From: Xanthobacter autotrophicus Py2
Lineage (GTDB): Bacteria > Pseudomonadota > Alphaproteobacteria > Rhizobiales > Xanthobacteraceae
DNA: 64,000 nucleotides
Assembly (NCBI GenBank): GCA_000017645.1
Contig: CP000781.1
Span: forward strand, 1,640,001-1,704,000
Direction: 5' to 3'
In this document: positions 35,991-43,650 of the stretch, piece by piece
How positions within the stretch are numbered: the stretch's first letter is position 1
How the letters are laid out: each line of letters begins with the position of its first letter
Notes under the pieces: model-generated
The model's database searches: none
What the model was told of the DNA's origin: nothing
What the model saw: only the letters and a program-made list of their open reading frames with translations
Program-made: the position numbers and the translations under genes

Positions 35991-36881
35991 ATGCCTGACA
36001 CCGCCACGACCGGCGCCGCGCCCGCGCAGGTGGTTCCCTTCCCCGCGGATTTCCGCACCCGGGAGATCGAAACCAACGGCACGACCATCCATGTCCGCTT
36101 CGGCGGCAGCGGGCCGGTGGTCGTCCTGCTGCATGGCTATGGCGAAACCGGCGACATGTGGGCGCCGATGGCGGCCGCGCTGGCGCCGGACCATACCGTG
36201 GTGGTGCCGGACCTGAGGGGCATGGGGCTTTCCGCAAAGCCGGATGGCGGCTTCGACAAGAAGACCCAGGCCGGCGATGTCGCCGGCGTGCTGGACGCGC
36301 TGGGCATCGACAAGGCTGCCCTCGTCACCCACGACATCGGCAACATGGTGGGCTTCGCCTTCGCCGCCCTCCATCGCGAGCGGGTGACGCGGTTCGTCCT
36401 CATCGACGCGCCGTTGCCGGGCGTGGGGCCGTGGGAGGAGATCCTCAAGAATCCGCTGCTCTGGCATTTCCGCTTCGGCGGCCCGGACATGGAGCGGCTG
36501 GTGGAGGGGCGCGAGCGTATCTACCTCGATCGCTTCTGGAACGAATTCTCCGCCCATCCCAGCCATTTCGGCGAGGCGGCGCGGGCGCACTACGCCGCGC
36601 TCTATGCCCTGCCGGGCGCCATGCGGGCGGGCTTCGCCCAGTTCGCCGCCTTCGACCAGGATGCCATCGACAACAAGGCTTTCCTCGCCGCCGGCAAGCT
36701 CACGGTGCCGGTGCTGGCGCTGGGCGGCGAAATGTCGTTCGGCCTGACCATGGCGGAGGTGATGAAATTCGCCGCCACGGACGTGAAAGGCGACATCGTC
36801 CCCGGCAGCGGGCACTGGATCATGGAGGAGAACCCGGCCGCGACCGTGGCGCTGGTCAAGGCCTTCCTCGCCGCCGGATGA
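35991..36881 (+). CDS. Alpha/beta hydrolase, epoxide hydrolase/haloacid dehalogenase-like
   Basis: 296 residues. The oxyanion motif is His48-Gly-Tyr-Gly, followed by DLRGMGLS. The nucleophile elbow is His114-Asp115-Ile-Gly, so the nucleophile is an aspartate as in epoxide hydrolases, haloalkane dehalogenases and fluoroacetate dehalogenase rather than a serine esterase. The catalytic His lies in GSGHWIMEE near the C-terminus. The cap segment FRFGGPDMERLVEGRERIYL resembles the fluoroacetate dehalogenase/epoxide hydrolase branch. Substrate not determinable. GGAGG is well spaced before ATG 35991. The next small gene follows after 94 bp. Confidence 0.8.
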   Translation: MPDTATTGAAPAQVVPFPADFRTREIETNGTTIHVRFGGSGPVVVLLHGYGETGDMWAPMAAALAPDHTVVVPDLRGMGLSAKPDGGFDKKTQAGDVAGVLDALGIDKAALVTHDIGNMVGFAFAALHRERVTRFVLIDAPLPGVGPWEEILKNPLLWHFRFGGPDMERLVEGRERIYLDRFWNEFSAHPSHFGEAARAHYAALYALPGAMRAGFAQFAAFDQDAIDNKAFLAAGKLTVPVLALGGEMSFGLTMAEVMKFAATDVKGDIVPGSGHWIMEENPAATVALVKAFLAAG

Positions 36882-36975
36882 TCTGCCGGCCACAAGCGGG
36901 CGGGTGGACCGGCGCCGGCCGCATTCCCGGCGCGCGCGAAGCTGTGCTAGACCTGCCTTCCGACAGGAGGACCCC

Positions 36976-37245
36976 ATGCCCGAGACCAACGAGATCACCC
37001 GTTTCTTCGGCGGGTCGCCCGCCTGGGTGCTGGTGCGGCTCGTAATCCTCTCGGTGGTGGTGGGCGTCATCCTCGCGGCGCTGGGCATCGACCCCATGAA
37101 CATCCTCACCAGCCTCGAACGGCTGGTGCGCAGCCTGTTCAACTTCAGCTTCGAGGCGGTGGAGCGGCTGTGGCGCTATTTCCTGCTCGGCGCCGTGGTT
37201 GTCATCCCGCTCTGGCTCATTTTGCGCGTCCTCGGCCGGCGCTGA
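36976..37245 (+). CDS. DUF6460 small membrane protein
   Basis: 89 residues with two transmembrane helices (WVLVRLVILSVVVGVILAAL and YFLLGAVVVIPLWLILRVL) joined by a short soluble stretch (NILTSLERLVRSLFNFSF). The sequence matches DUF6460, a small membrane protein family of Hyphomicrobiales that older annotations sometimes mislabel. Function unknown. ACAGGAGG stands five bases before ATG 36976, one of the best ribosome sites in the window, suggesting strong translation. The MATE gene begins 6 bp after its stop. Confidence 0.78.
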   Translation: MPETNEITRFFGGSPAWVLVRLVILSVVVGVILAALGIDPMNILTSLERLVRSLFNFSFEAVERLWRYFLLGAVVVIPLWLILRVLGRR

Positions 37246-37251
37246 TCCCCG

Positions 37252-38577
37252 ATGGCCCTCGCCGCTGCTGACGGTCGGGTCACGCACGCTCGGGTGCTTG
37301 CCATCGCGCTGCCCATGACGGTGGCGCACCTGACCACGCCGCTGCTCGGCATCGTGGATGCGGCGGTGGTGGGGCGGCTGGGGGATGCGGCGCTGCTGGG
37401 CGGGGTGGCGCTGGCCGCCGTTATCTTCGACATGCTGTTCTGGGTGTTCGGCTTCCTGCGCATGGGCACGGTGGGCCTCGCCGCCCAGGCGGTCGGTCGG
37501 CGCGACGGCGTGGAAGAGCGTGCCGTGCTCGCCCGCGCTCTGCTGCTCGCCGGCGCCTTGGGTCTGGTGCTCATCGCCCTGCAGGCGCCCATCGCCTATG
37601 CCGCCCTCGGCCTTGCCGGGGCGAGCGAGGAGGTGAACGCGGCGGTGCGCGCCTATTATGCCGTGCGCATCTACGCCGCGCCCTTCACCCTGGCCAATTA
37701 TGTGGTGCTGGGCTGGCTGGTGGGCCTCGGCCGCACCGGCCGGGCGCTGGCGCTGCAGGTGGGCATGAACCTGCTCAACATGGCGCTCACTGCCGTCCTG
37801 GTGCTCGGCGCCGGGTGGGGCGTCGCGGGGGCCGCCGCCGGCACGCTGATGGCGGAGATCGCCGGCACCGCGGCGGGGCTGCTCCTGTGCCTGAGCATGC
37901 TCGGCGGCGCGGTGGCTCTGCCGCGCGGGGTGCTGTTCAACCGGGCGCGGCTCGCCGAATCGTTCCTGCTCAATCGCGACATCATGATCCGCACCGCGGC
38001 GCTGATGTTCGCCTTCTCCTTCTTCGCGGCGCAGGGCGCGCGGGCGGGGGACGTGACGCTGGCCGCCAACGCCGTGCTCCAGAACATGGTGATGGTGGCC
38101 GCCTATTTCCTCGACGGCTTCGCTACCGCCGCTGAGCAGATCTGCGGCGCGGCGGTGGGCGGCCGCCGGCGGGCGGACTTTGCCGCCGGAGTGCGGCTGT
38201 GCCTCATCTGGGGGCTCGTCTTCGCGCTGGTGGCCTGCGCGCTCTATCTCGCCATCGGCCCGGCCATCGTGGATGCCATGACCACGAGCGAGGAGGTGCG
38301 CGCGGCGGCCCGCGATTTCCTCATCTATGCCGCGCTGCTGCCGGTGGCGGGCGTCGCCGCCTATGCCTTCGACGGGGTCTATATCGGCGCCCTGTGGTCG
38401 CGCGACATGCGCAACCTGATGCTGTGCGCTCTCGCCGTCTATCTTGCCGCCTGGTGGGGACTGCGGGGGCTGGGCAATCACGGCCTGTGGCTGGCCTTCC
38501 TCGCCTTTCTCATCGCCCGGGGAGCGTTCCAGGCGCTGCGCCTGCCGGCGCTGGAGCGCCGCACCTTCGGGGCGTGA
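37252..38577 (+). CDS. MATE family efflux transporter (DinF-like)
   Basis: 441 residues with about 12 transmembrane segments. N-terminal landmarks ALPMTVAHLTTPLLGIVDAA and VVGRLGDAALLGGVALA, then FWVFGFLRMGTVGLAAQAVG, and the second-half EQICGAAVGGRRRADFAAGV place it in the DinF branch of MATE exporters. It should export cationic compounds or drugs using a Na+ or H+ gradient; substrates unknown. It follows the DUF6460 gene by 6 bp, so both are probably on one transcript. Its stop abuts the stop of the convergent DUF952 gene. Confidence 0.88.
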   Translation: MALAAADGRVTHARVLAIALPMTVAHLTTPLLGIVDAAVVGRLGDAALLGGVALAAVIFDMLFWVFGFLRMGTVGLAAQAVGRRDGVEERAVLARALLLAGALGLVLIALQAPIAYAALGLAGASEEVNAAVRAYYAVRIYAAPFTLANYVVLGWLVGLGRTGRALALQVGMNLLNMALTAVLVLGAGWGVAGAAAGTLMAEIAGTAAGLLLCLSMLGGAVALPRGVLFNRARLAESFLLNRDIMIRTAALMFAFSFFAAQGARAGDVTLAANAVLQNMVMVAAYFLDGFATAAEQICGAAVGGRRRADFAAGVRLCLIWGLVFALVACALYLAIGPAIVDAMTTSEEVRAAARDFLIYAALLPVAGVAAYAFDGVYIGALWSRDMRNLMLCALAVYLAAWWGLRGLGNHGLWLAFLAFLIARGAFQALRLPALERRTFGA

Positions 38578-38940
38578 TCAGGCCATGTCCGGAAAGAGGT
38601 GCGCGCCGTCCGGCCCCAGCGGCAGGTCCTTCACCCACAACACGGCGGTGAGCGGCAACGGGCCGTAAAGGTGGGGGAAGAGGGCGCCGCCGCGCGAGGG
38701 CTCCCAGCGCAGCGCCGCGCCGAGGGGCTCGGCCGCCACGGCGACCAGCTTGAGATCGCCCGCGCCCTTGAAATGCCGCGCTGCCGTCTCCCGCGCCTGC
38801 GCGGCGGTGGAGAAATGGGTATAGCCGTCCGCATGGTCCACCGGCGCGCCGGAGAACACGCCGTCGGCCTCCGCCTGCGCCCATAGGGAGGCGGGGCAGA
38901 TCTTGAAGATGACAGTAGGGGAGGGGGAGAGGTCGGGCAC
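38578..38940 (-). CDS. DUF952 domain protein
   Basis: 120 residues matching DUF952: VIFKICPASLWAQAEADGVF, APVDHADGYTHFSTAAQARE, and PHLYGPLPLTAVLWV. The fold is related to RNA 2'-phosphotransferase/ADP-ribosyl-transfer folds in some comparisons, but no activity is established. Widespread in alphaproteobacteria. Monocistronic on the minus strand, divergent from the S24 regulator gene across 159 bp that carries operator-like repeats. Confidence 0.85.
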   Translation of the reverse strand: MPDLSPSPTVIFKICPASLWAQAEADGVFSGAPVDHADGYTHFSTAAQARETAARHFKGAGDLKLVAVAAEPLGAALRWEPSRGGALFPHLYGPLPLTAVLWVKDLPLGPDGAHLFPDMA

Positions 38941-39019
38941 GGGGTAGCTCCGCGACGGGGATCTTCAGCGGCTCCCTTACGCGGGATCGAACAAAACAGC
39001 AACCTTATGCGCCCCAGGG

Positions 39020-39055
39020 TTGCATCAGGACAGAAGTCCTGTACAAAAAGGGAAC
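39020..39055 (+). promoter_or_regulatory. Promoter with embedded palindromic operator for the S24 regulator
   Basis: TTGCAT (39020-39025) and TACAAA (39042-39047) form -35 and -10 boxes with a 16-bp spacer. The spacer is exactly a 16-bp inverted repeat, CAGGAC-AGAA-GTCCTG (39026-39041). Overlapping the -10 box is GTAC-N7-GAAC (39041-39055), one mismatch from the alphaproteobacterial LexA box GAAC-N7-GAAC. A second near match, GAAC-N7-CAAC, lies at 38989-39003. Autoregulation by the downstream repressor is likely; SOS control is weaker inference. Confidence 0.6.
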
Positions 39056-39099
39056 AAATCCCTATTGTCTGGACTCACGTAGCGGGACACGGAAGCCCC

Positions 39100-39777
39100 A
39101 TGCTCACTCACGGCCAGGTCTGGCGTGCCATCGACCAACTCGCGGAGCAGCATGGGCTGTCCACGTCGGGGCTGGCGCGGCGGTCCGGGCTCGACCCCAC
39201 CACCTTCAACCGCTCCAAGCGCATCACCACGGACGGCCGCCTGCGCTGGCCTTCCACCGAGAGCATCGCCAAGGCCCTGTCGGCCACCGGAACCAGCGCC
39301 GAGCTGTTCTTCGCCATGATGGTGCCGGCCGACGAGCGCCACGGCGGGGCCCACGGCTTCGCCGAGGAAAGCCAGCCGCTGACGGGGCCGATCCACGCCA
39401 TCCCGCAGATCGGCTTTGCCCAGGCGGGCTCGGGCGGCTTCTTCGACGATGCCGGCTTTCCTGTCGGCACCGGTTGGGACGAGATCGCCTTTCCCGAGGT
39501 GGAAGACCAGCACGCCTATGCGCTGGAGATCGCCGGGGATTCCATGCAGCCGGTCTATCGCAACGGCGACATCGTGGTGGTCTCGCCGGGCACGCCGGTG
39601 CGGCGCGGCGACCGGGTGGTGGTGAAGACCCGGGAGGGAGAGGTGCTGGCCAAGGAGCTGGTGCGCAAGACCACCCGCCACGTGGAGCTGCGCTCCCTCA
39701 ATCCCGCCCACGAGGACCGGCAGATCCCGCTGGACCAGCTGGAGTGGATGGCCCGCATCATCTGGGCGAGCCAGTAG
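39100..39777 (+). CDS. LexA/CI-like transcriptional regulator with S24 peptidase domain
   Basis: 225 residues. An N-terminal helix-turn-helix (about 8-45: IDQLAEQHGLSTSGLARRSG) is followed by a C-terminal S24 domain with the elements of self-cleavage. These are a candidate Ala109-Gly110 cleavage site in GFAQAGSGGFF, nucleophile Ser148 in AGDSMQPVYRNGD and general base Lys176 in VVVKTREGE. Such proteins repress target genes until RecA filaments trigger cleavage. It is not LexA itself (the HTH is of another type) and no phage is nearby, so it is a chromosomal stress regulator, common in relatives. ATG 39100. Its neighbour 3' is the DNA ligase gene (convergent). Confidence 0.85.
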   Translation: MLTHGQVWRAIDQLAEQHGLSTSGLARRSGLDPTTFNRSKRITTDGRLRWPSTESIAKALSATGTSAELFFAMMVPADERHGGAHGFAEESQPLTGPIHAIPQIGFAQAGSGGFFDDAGFPVGTGWDEIAFPEVEDQHAYALEIAGDSMQPVYRNGDIVVVSPGTPVRRGDRVVVKTREGEVLAKELVRKTTRHVELRSLNPAHEDRQIPLDQLEWMARIIWASQ

Positions 39778-39880
39778 TGCCAAGGGCAGCGAGTGTGCCT
39801 CGTCGGCCCTTGGCATGAAGCCCGCGCGGCGCCTGAGCGACACCCTCTCGGCTTCGGTCGAAGACCGGGGCCGATGGTAT
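39778..39880. repeat. Hairpin-containing dispersed repeat, copy 1
   Basis: It begins with a 10-bp inverted repeat (39778-39787 with 39806-39815). Then come about 65 bp nearly identical in layout to 43592-43648: AAGCCCGCGCGGCGC, TGAGCG, GGTCGAAG, CCGGGGCCGATGGTAT. It fills the gap between the convergent S24 regulator and ligase genes, so it may also act as terminator for both. Copy 2 is at 43554-43648. Confidence 0.8.
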
Positions 39881-39890
39881 AAAAGTCACC

Positions 39891-41519
39891 CTACCTCAGC
39901 AGCGCCTCCAGTGTCTCCAGCCGGTCGGCCTCGCCCGGCGGCTTGTCCCACCTGAGGCGCGCGATGCGGGGGAAGCGCATGGCGATGCCGGAGCGGTGGC
40001 GGGTGGAGCGGGCGAGGCCCTCGAAGGCCACTTCCAGCACCAGCCCCTCGTCCTTCTCATGCACCACTTCCCGCACCGGGCCGAAGCGGTTGATGGTGGC
40101 GCGCCGCACGAAGGCGTCGATCAGCTTCAGCTCCTCGTCGGTGAAGCCGAAATAGGCCTTGCCCACGGGCACCAGAACATCGCCCTCCTCGCCCTGCGTC
40201 CACACCCCGAAGGTGTAGTCGGAATAAAAGGACGAGCGCTTGCCGTGGCCGCGCTGGGCATACATGAGCACGGCGTCCACCGTGTGCGGATCGCGCTTCC
40301 ATTTCCACCACGGCCCCTTGGGACGGCCGGGCAGGTAGGGACTGTCGCCGCGCTTGATCATCACCCCTTCCACCGCGCCGGCGTCCGGCCCCGCGCCGGC
40401 GGATGCGGGGTCCGCGCGGGCGCGGGTGAGGTCATCCCAGCCGGCGAAGGGCACCAGCGGGGAGAGGTCGATGCGCGGCGACGACAGCCGGGTCACCAGC
40501 GCCTCCAGCCGCGCCCGCCGCGCGGTGAAGGGCAGGGCGCGCAGGTCCTCGTCGCCATCGACCAGCAAATCGTAGGCACGGATGTGGGCGGGAAATTCCG
40601 CCAGCATCTTCACCGTCACGCTTTTGCGGTTGAGCCGCTGCTGGAGCACGTTGAACGGCTCCACCCGCCCCGCGCGGACGATCAGCAACTCCCCGTCCAT
40701 GGCGCCGTTAAAGGCGATGGCGTCCGCCAGATCGGGAAAAGCCTCGGAGATGTCCTCACCGGTGCGGGAATAAAGCCGCACCGCCCGCACCCCATCCGCC
40801 CCGGTGCCGGCCACCGCCTGCACGCGGATGCCGTCCCACTTCCATTCGGCGCTGAAATCGCCGGGGGCAAGGTCGGCGAAATTGGCTTCCTCGATGGCGT
40901 GGGCCAGCATCACCGGGCGAAACGGCGCGGGGTTGGAGGTCTCGGGCCGCGGCCCATGACCTTCCACCCAGGCGAACAGCTCTTCATAGGGTGGCGCGAG
41001 GCCGGGCCATACCAGTTCCACCTCGTCCGGCGTGACGCTGCCAAGGCTTGCCAACGCGGTCTTGGCGAGGCGGGCGGAGGCGCCGACCCGCATGGCGCCG
41101 GTGATGAGCTTCAGCAGCGCCCAGCGGCCGGTTTCGTCCAGCCCGTCCAGCCAGTCGGCAAGGCGGCGGGGCAGGGTGGAGCGGGAGAGGGTGGAGAGGC
41201 CGTGGACGATCTCGGACAGCAGCGGCGCGTGGGTCGGGGCGCCTTCCAGCCTCGGCCACATGAGGGCGACGGTTTCCGAGAGGTCGCCCACATAATCGTA
41301 GGACATCTCGAACAGCACCGGGTCGGCCCGCTCCATGATGAGGGCGCGCACCACGCCGGGCTTGGCGTTGGCGAAGGAGAGCGCGCCGGTGAGCGCCGCG
41401 AGGGCGAAGCCGCGCTCGGGGTCCGGCGTGGTGCGGAAATAGTCCGCCATCAGCCGGATCTTGGCGTTGCGCCCGGCTTCATAGGACATGCGGTCGAGCA
41501 GGGCGGCGAAGCGGTTCAT
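39891..41519 (-). CDS. ATP-dependent DNA ligase (cisplatin-damage-response type)
   Basis: 542 residues. The adenylation lysine is Lys227 in AEWKWDGIRVQ (motif I KxDG). The N-terminal ~215 residues are the helical DNA-binding domain (MNRFAALLDRMSYEAGRNAK). Later motifs include DGELLIV, VEGVMIKRGDSPYLPGRPKG and WWKWKRDPHTVDAVLMYAQRGHGKR, then an OB domain. It belongs to the bacterial ligase family linked to cisplatin resistance, separate from the essential NAD ligase. Its stop-to-start overlap (ATGA) with the exonuclease gene upstream shows one transcript. The Lhr helicase and phosphoesterase that usually complete this module are not adjacent. Confidence 0.9.
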   Translation of the reverse strand: MNRFAALLDRMSYEAGRNAKIRLMADYFRTTPDPERGFALAALTGALSFANAKPGVVRALIMERADPVLFEMSYDYVGDLSETVALMWPRLEGAPTHAPLLSEIVHGLSTLSRSTLPRRLADWLDGLDETGRWALLKLITGAMRVGASARLAKTALASLGSVTPDEVELVWPGLAPPYEELFAWVEGHGPRPETSNPAPFRPVMLAHAIEEANFADLAPGDFSAEWKWDGIRVQAVAGTGADGVRAVRLYSRTGEDISEAFPDLADAIAFNGAMDGELLIVRAGRVEPFNVLQQRLNRKSVTVKMLAEFPAHIRAYDLLVDGDEDLRALPFTARRARLEALVTRLSSPRIDLSPLVPFAGWDDLTRARADPASAGAGPDAGAVEGVMIKRGDSPYLPGRPKGPWWKWKRDPHTVDAVLMYAQRGHGKRSSFYSDYTFGVWTQGEEGDVLVPVGKAYFGFTDEELKLIDAFVRRATINRFGPVREVVHEKDEGLVLEVAFEGLARSTRHRSGIAMRFPRIARLRWDKPPGEADRLETLEALLR

Positions 41520-42562
41520 GGCGCAGCCCCCGGCGCTGCGCCTTCAGTGGGAGCCGCCTCCTCGTCCTCCTCGCCATAGCCCACCATGTGGAGCGGGCGG
41601 GCACGCAATTGGCGGGTCTGGGCCCAGTGGACCAAAGCGTCCTCAGCGCCGTGGGTCACCCACAGCTCCTCGCAGCCGGTGGCCTGGATGGAGGCGCAGA
41701 GCCCGTCCCAGTCCGCATGGTCGGACACTACCAGCGGCAGCTCCACGCCGCGCTGGCGGGCCCGGGCGCGCACCCGCATCCAGCCGGAGGCGAAGCAGGT
41801 GATGGGATCGGCGAAGCGCCGCGCCCAGATGTCGGTCATTGCGGAGGGCGGGGCGATCACCACCGCCCCGGCGAAGGCGGCCTTGTCGGTGCCCTTCACC
41901 GGGCGGATGTCGCCCAGCGCCAGGCCCTGAGCCTCATAATAATCGGTGATGGCGGTGAGCGCGCCATGCACATAGATCGGCGCGTCGTGGCCGGCGGCGC
42001 GCATCAGCGCCATCATGCGCTGGGCTTTGCCGAGCGAATAGGCGCCCACGATGTGGGTGCGCTCGGGGAAGATGCGCACGGAGGCGAGCAGCTTCTCGGT
42101 CTCGCCCGCCGCCGGGGGATGGCGGAACACCGGCAGGCCAAAGGTCGCCTCGCTGACGAAGACGTGGCAGCGCACCGGCTCGAACGGGGCGCAGGTAGGG
42201 TCGGCGGCGTCCTTGTAGTCGCCGGAGACCACGATCACGAGCCCGTCCTTCTCCAGCCGGACCTGGGCCGAGCCGAGCACGTGGCCGGCGGGATGCAGGC
42301 TGACGCGCACGCCGTTGATGACCACCGCCTCGCCATAGGCCAGCGCCTGGGTCGAACCGGCGAAGCCTTCGCTGTAGCGGATGGCCATGAGGTCGAGCGT
42401 CTGCCGGGTGGCGAGCACATGGGCATGGCCGGCGCGGGCATGGTCCGAATGGCCATGGGTAATCACCGCCCGCGACACGGCGCGCGTCGGGTCCACATAG
42501 AAGTCGCCGGCGGGGGAATAAAGGCCCTTGGGCGAGGGGCAGAGCAGGTCTTCCGGGCGCAT
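41516..42562 (-). CDS. Ligase-associated DNA exonuclease (metallo-beta-lactamase fold)
   Basis: 348 residues from ATG 42562. The metal site His36-Gly-His38-Ser-Asp40-His41 (THGHSDH) and later landmarks HPAGHVLGSAQV and SGDYKDAADPTCAPFEPVRC belong to the metallo-beta-lactamase/beta-CASP nuclease family that accompanies the repair ligase. Earlier annotations call it an mRNA 3'-end processing factor. The C-terminal SDHADWDGL is the beta-CASP end motif. It probably trims DNA ends before ligation. TTG 42601 would extend it 13 residues into the divergent gene; the ATG is preferred although its ribosome site is weak. First gene of the two-gene operon. Confidence 0.88.
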   Translation of the reverse strand: MRPEDLLCPSPKGLYSPAGDFYVDPTRAVSRAVITHGHSDHARAGHAHVLATRQTLDLMAIRYSEGFAGSTQALAYGEAVVINGVRVSLHPAGHVLGSAQVRLEKDGLVIVVSGDYKDAADPTCAPFEPVRCHVFVSEATFGLPVFRHPPAAGETEKLLASVRIFPERTHIVGAYSLGKAQRMMALMRAAGHDAPIYVHGALTAITDYYEAQGLALGDIRPVKGTDKAAFAGAVVIAPPSAMTDIWARRFADPITCFASGWMRVRARARQRGVELPLVVSDHADWDGLCASIQATGCEELWVTHGAEDALVHWAQTRQLRARPLHMVGYGEEDEEAAPTEGAAPGAAP

Positions 42563-42626
42563 GTCTTTATCGCAGGGCTTGCCGCCTATATGGGAAGCCA
42601 AAGCGGTTTCGCGAGGTTTCGGTCCA

Positions 42627-43553
42627 GTGGCTCATTCCGCCTTCACCCTCCTGTCCGGCGATCCGGTGCTCGACCGGCGGCTCGACTGGGCCCGCGCCTT
42701 CCTCGCCGAGGGCGACGCAAGCGCCTGTGCCGAGCTGCTGGCCGAAACCGTGGCCGACGCGCCCCATTTCGCCGCCGCCTGGTTCCTGCTGGGCGAGGCG
42801 CGTGCCGCAATGGCAGACCGCGCCGGCGCGACGGAGGCCTTTGAGCGGGTGCGCGCGCTTGATCCCGACGATGCGCTGGGGGCGGGGCTGCACCTCGCCC
42901 GGCTCGGCGCGGCGCCGGCGGAGGGGGCCATGTCGGCGGCCTATGTGCGCACCCTGTTCGATCAATATGCCGACCGCTTCGACACCGCCCTGCGCGACAA
43001 GCTCGCCTATCGCGGGCCGGAGCTGCTGTTCGAGGCGCTGGCGCGGGCGGCGGCCGCGCGAGGCCGCACCCTCGCCTTCGCCGAGGGGCTGGATCTGGGC
43101 TGCGGCACCGGGCTTGCCGGGGTGCTGTTCGCGGCGGTGGTGGAGCGGCTGGCGGGTGTGGACCTCTCCCCCGCCATGCTGGAGAAGGCGGCGGGGCTTG
43201 GTCTCTATGTCCGGCTGGAGGCGGGCGAGATGGGCGCGGCGCTGGAAGCCGTGCCCGAAGCCGGCCTCGACCTCATCCTCGCCGCCGATGCCCTGTGCTA
43301 CGTGGCCGACCTTGCCCCGCTCTTCCACGCGGCGCGGCGCGCGCTGAAAGCGGATGGACTCTTCGCCTTCACGCTGGAGACCCATGACGGCGACGGGGTG
43401 ATCCTGCGCGACACTCTGCGCTACGCCCATTCTGCAGCTCATGTCCGCGCATTGGCACAGGCGGCGGGGCTGGCCGTGGTGCTGCTGGAGGCGGCCTCCA
43501 CCCGCGCGGAAAAGGGCGTGGCCGTGCCCGGCCTCGTCTGCGTGCTGGGGTAG
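42627..43553 (+). CDS. Class I SAM-dependent methyltransferase with TPR-like N-terminus
   Basis: 308 residues from GTG 42627. The N-terminal third (about 1-85) is a TPR-like helical region (ACAELLAETVADAPHFAAAW, GATEAFERVRALDPDDALGA). The rest is a Rossmann methyltransferase with motif I LDLGCGTGLAGVLF, GVDLSPAMLEKA, LILAADALCYVADL and a C-terminal beta strand LVCVLG. Substrate unknown. The segment SAAYVRTLFDQYADRFDTAL resembles protein or quinone methyltransferases. ATG 42561 gives a longer form overlapping the divergent exonuclease gene; GTG 42627 has CGAGG ten bases upstream. The start is uncertain. Confidence 0.8.
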   Translation: MAHSAFTLLSGDPVLDRRLDWARAFLAEGDASACAELLAETVADAPHFAAAWFLLGEARAAMADRAGATEAFERVRALDPDDALGAGLHLARLGAAPAEGAMSAAYVRTLFDQYADRFDTALRDKLAYRGPELLFEALARAAAARGRTLAFAEGLDLGCGTGLAGVLFAAVVERLAGVDLSPAMLEKAAGLGLYVRLEAGEMGAALEAVPEAGLDLILAADALCYVADLAPLFHAARRALKADGLFAFTLETHDGDGVILRDTLRYAHSAAHVRALAQAAGLAVVLLEAASTRAEKGVAVPGLVCVLG

Positions 43554-43648
43554 CACCAAAGGCCGATGAGCCTGGCTCACAGGCCTTTGGTCAAGCCCGC
43601 GCGGCGCTTGAGCGCTCGGCACCGGTCGAAGGCCGGGGCCGATGGTAT
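43554..43648. repeat. Hairpin-containing dispersed repeat, copy 2
   Basis: Inverted repeat ACCAAAGGCC (43555-43564) with 43582-43591, then CAAGCCCGCGCGGCGC, TGAGCG, GGTCGAAG and CCGGGGCCGATGGTAT as in copy 1 (39778-39880). As there, it occupies the whole gap between two convergent genes (methyltransferase and MFS transporter). Confidence 0.8.
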
Positions 43649-43650
43649 CG

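Noticed and set aside
38989..39055. True LexA (SOS) boxes upstream of the S24 regulator
   Set aside because: Both matches to GAAC-N7-GAAC carry one mismatch, so I mention them only as weak support.
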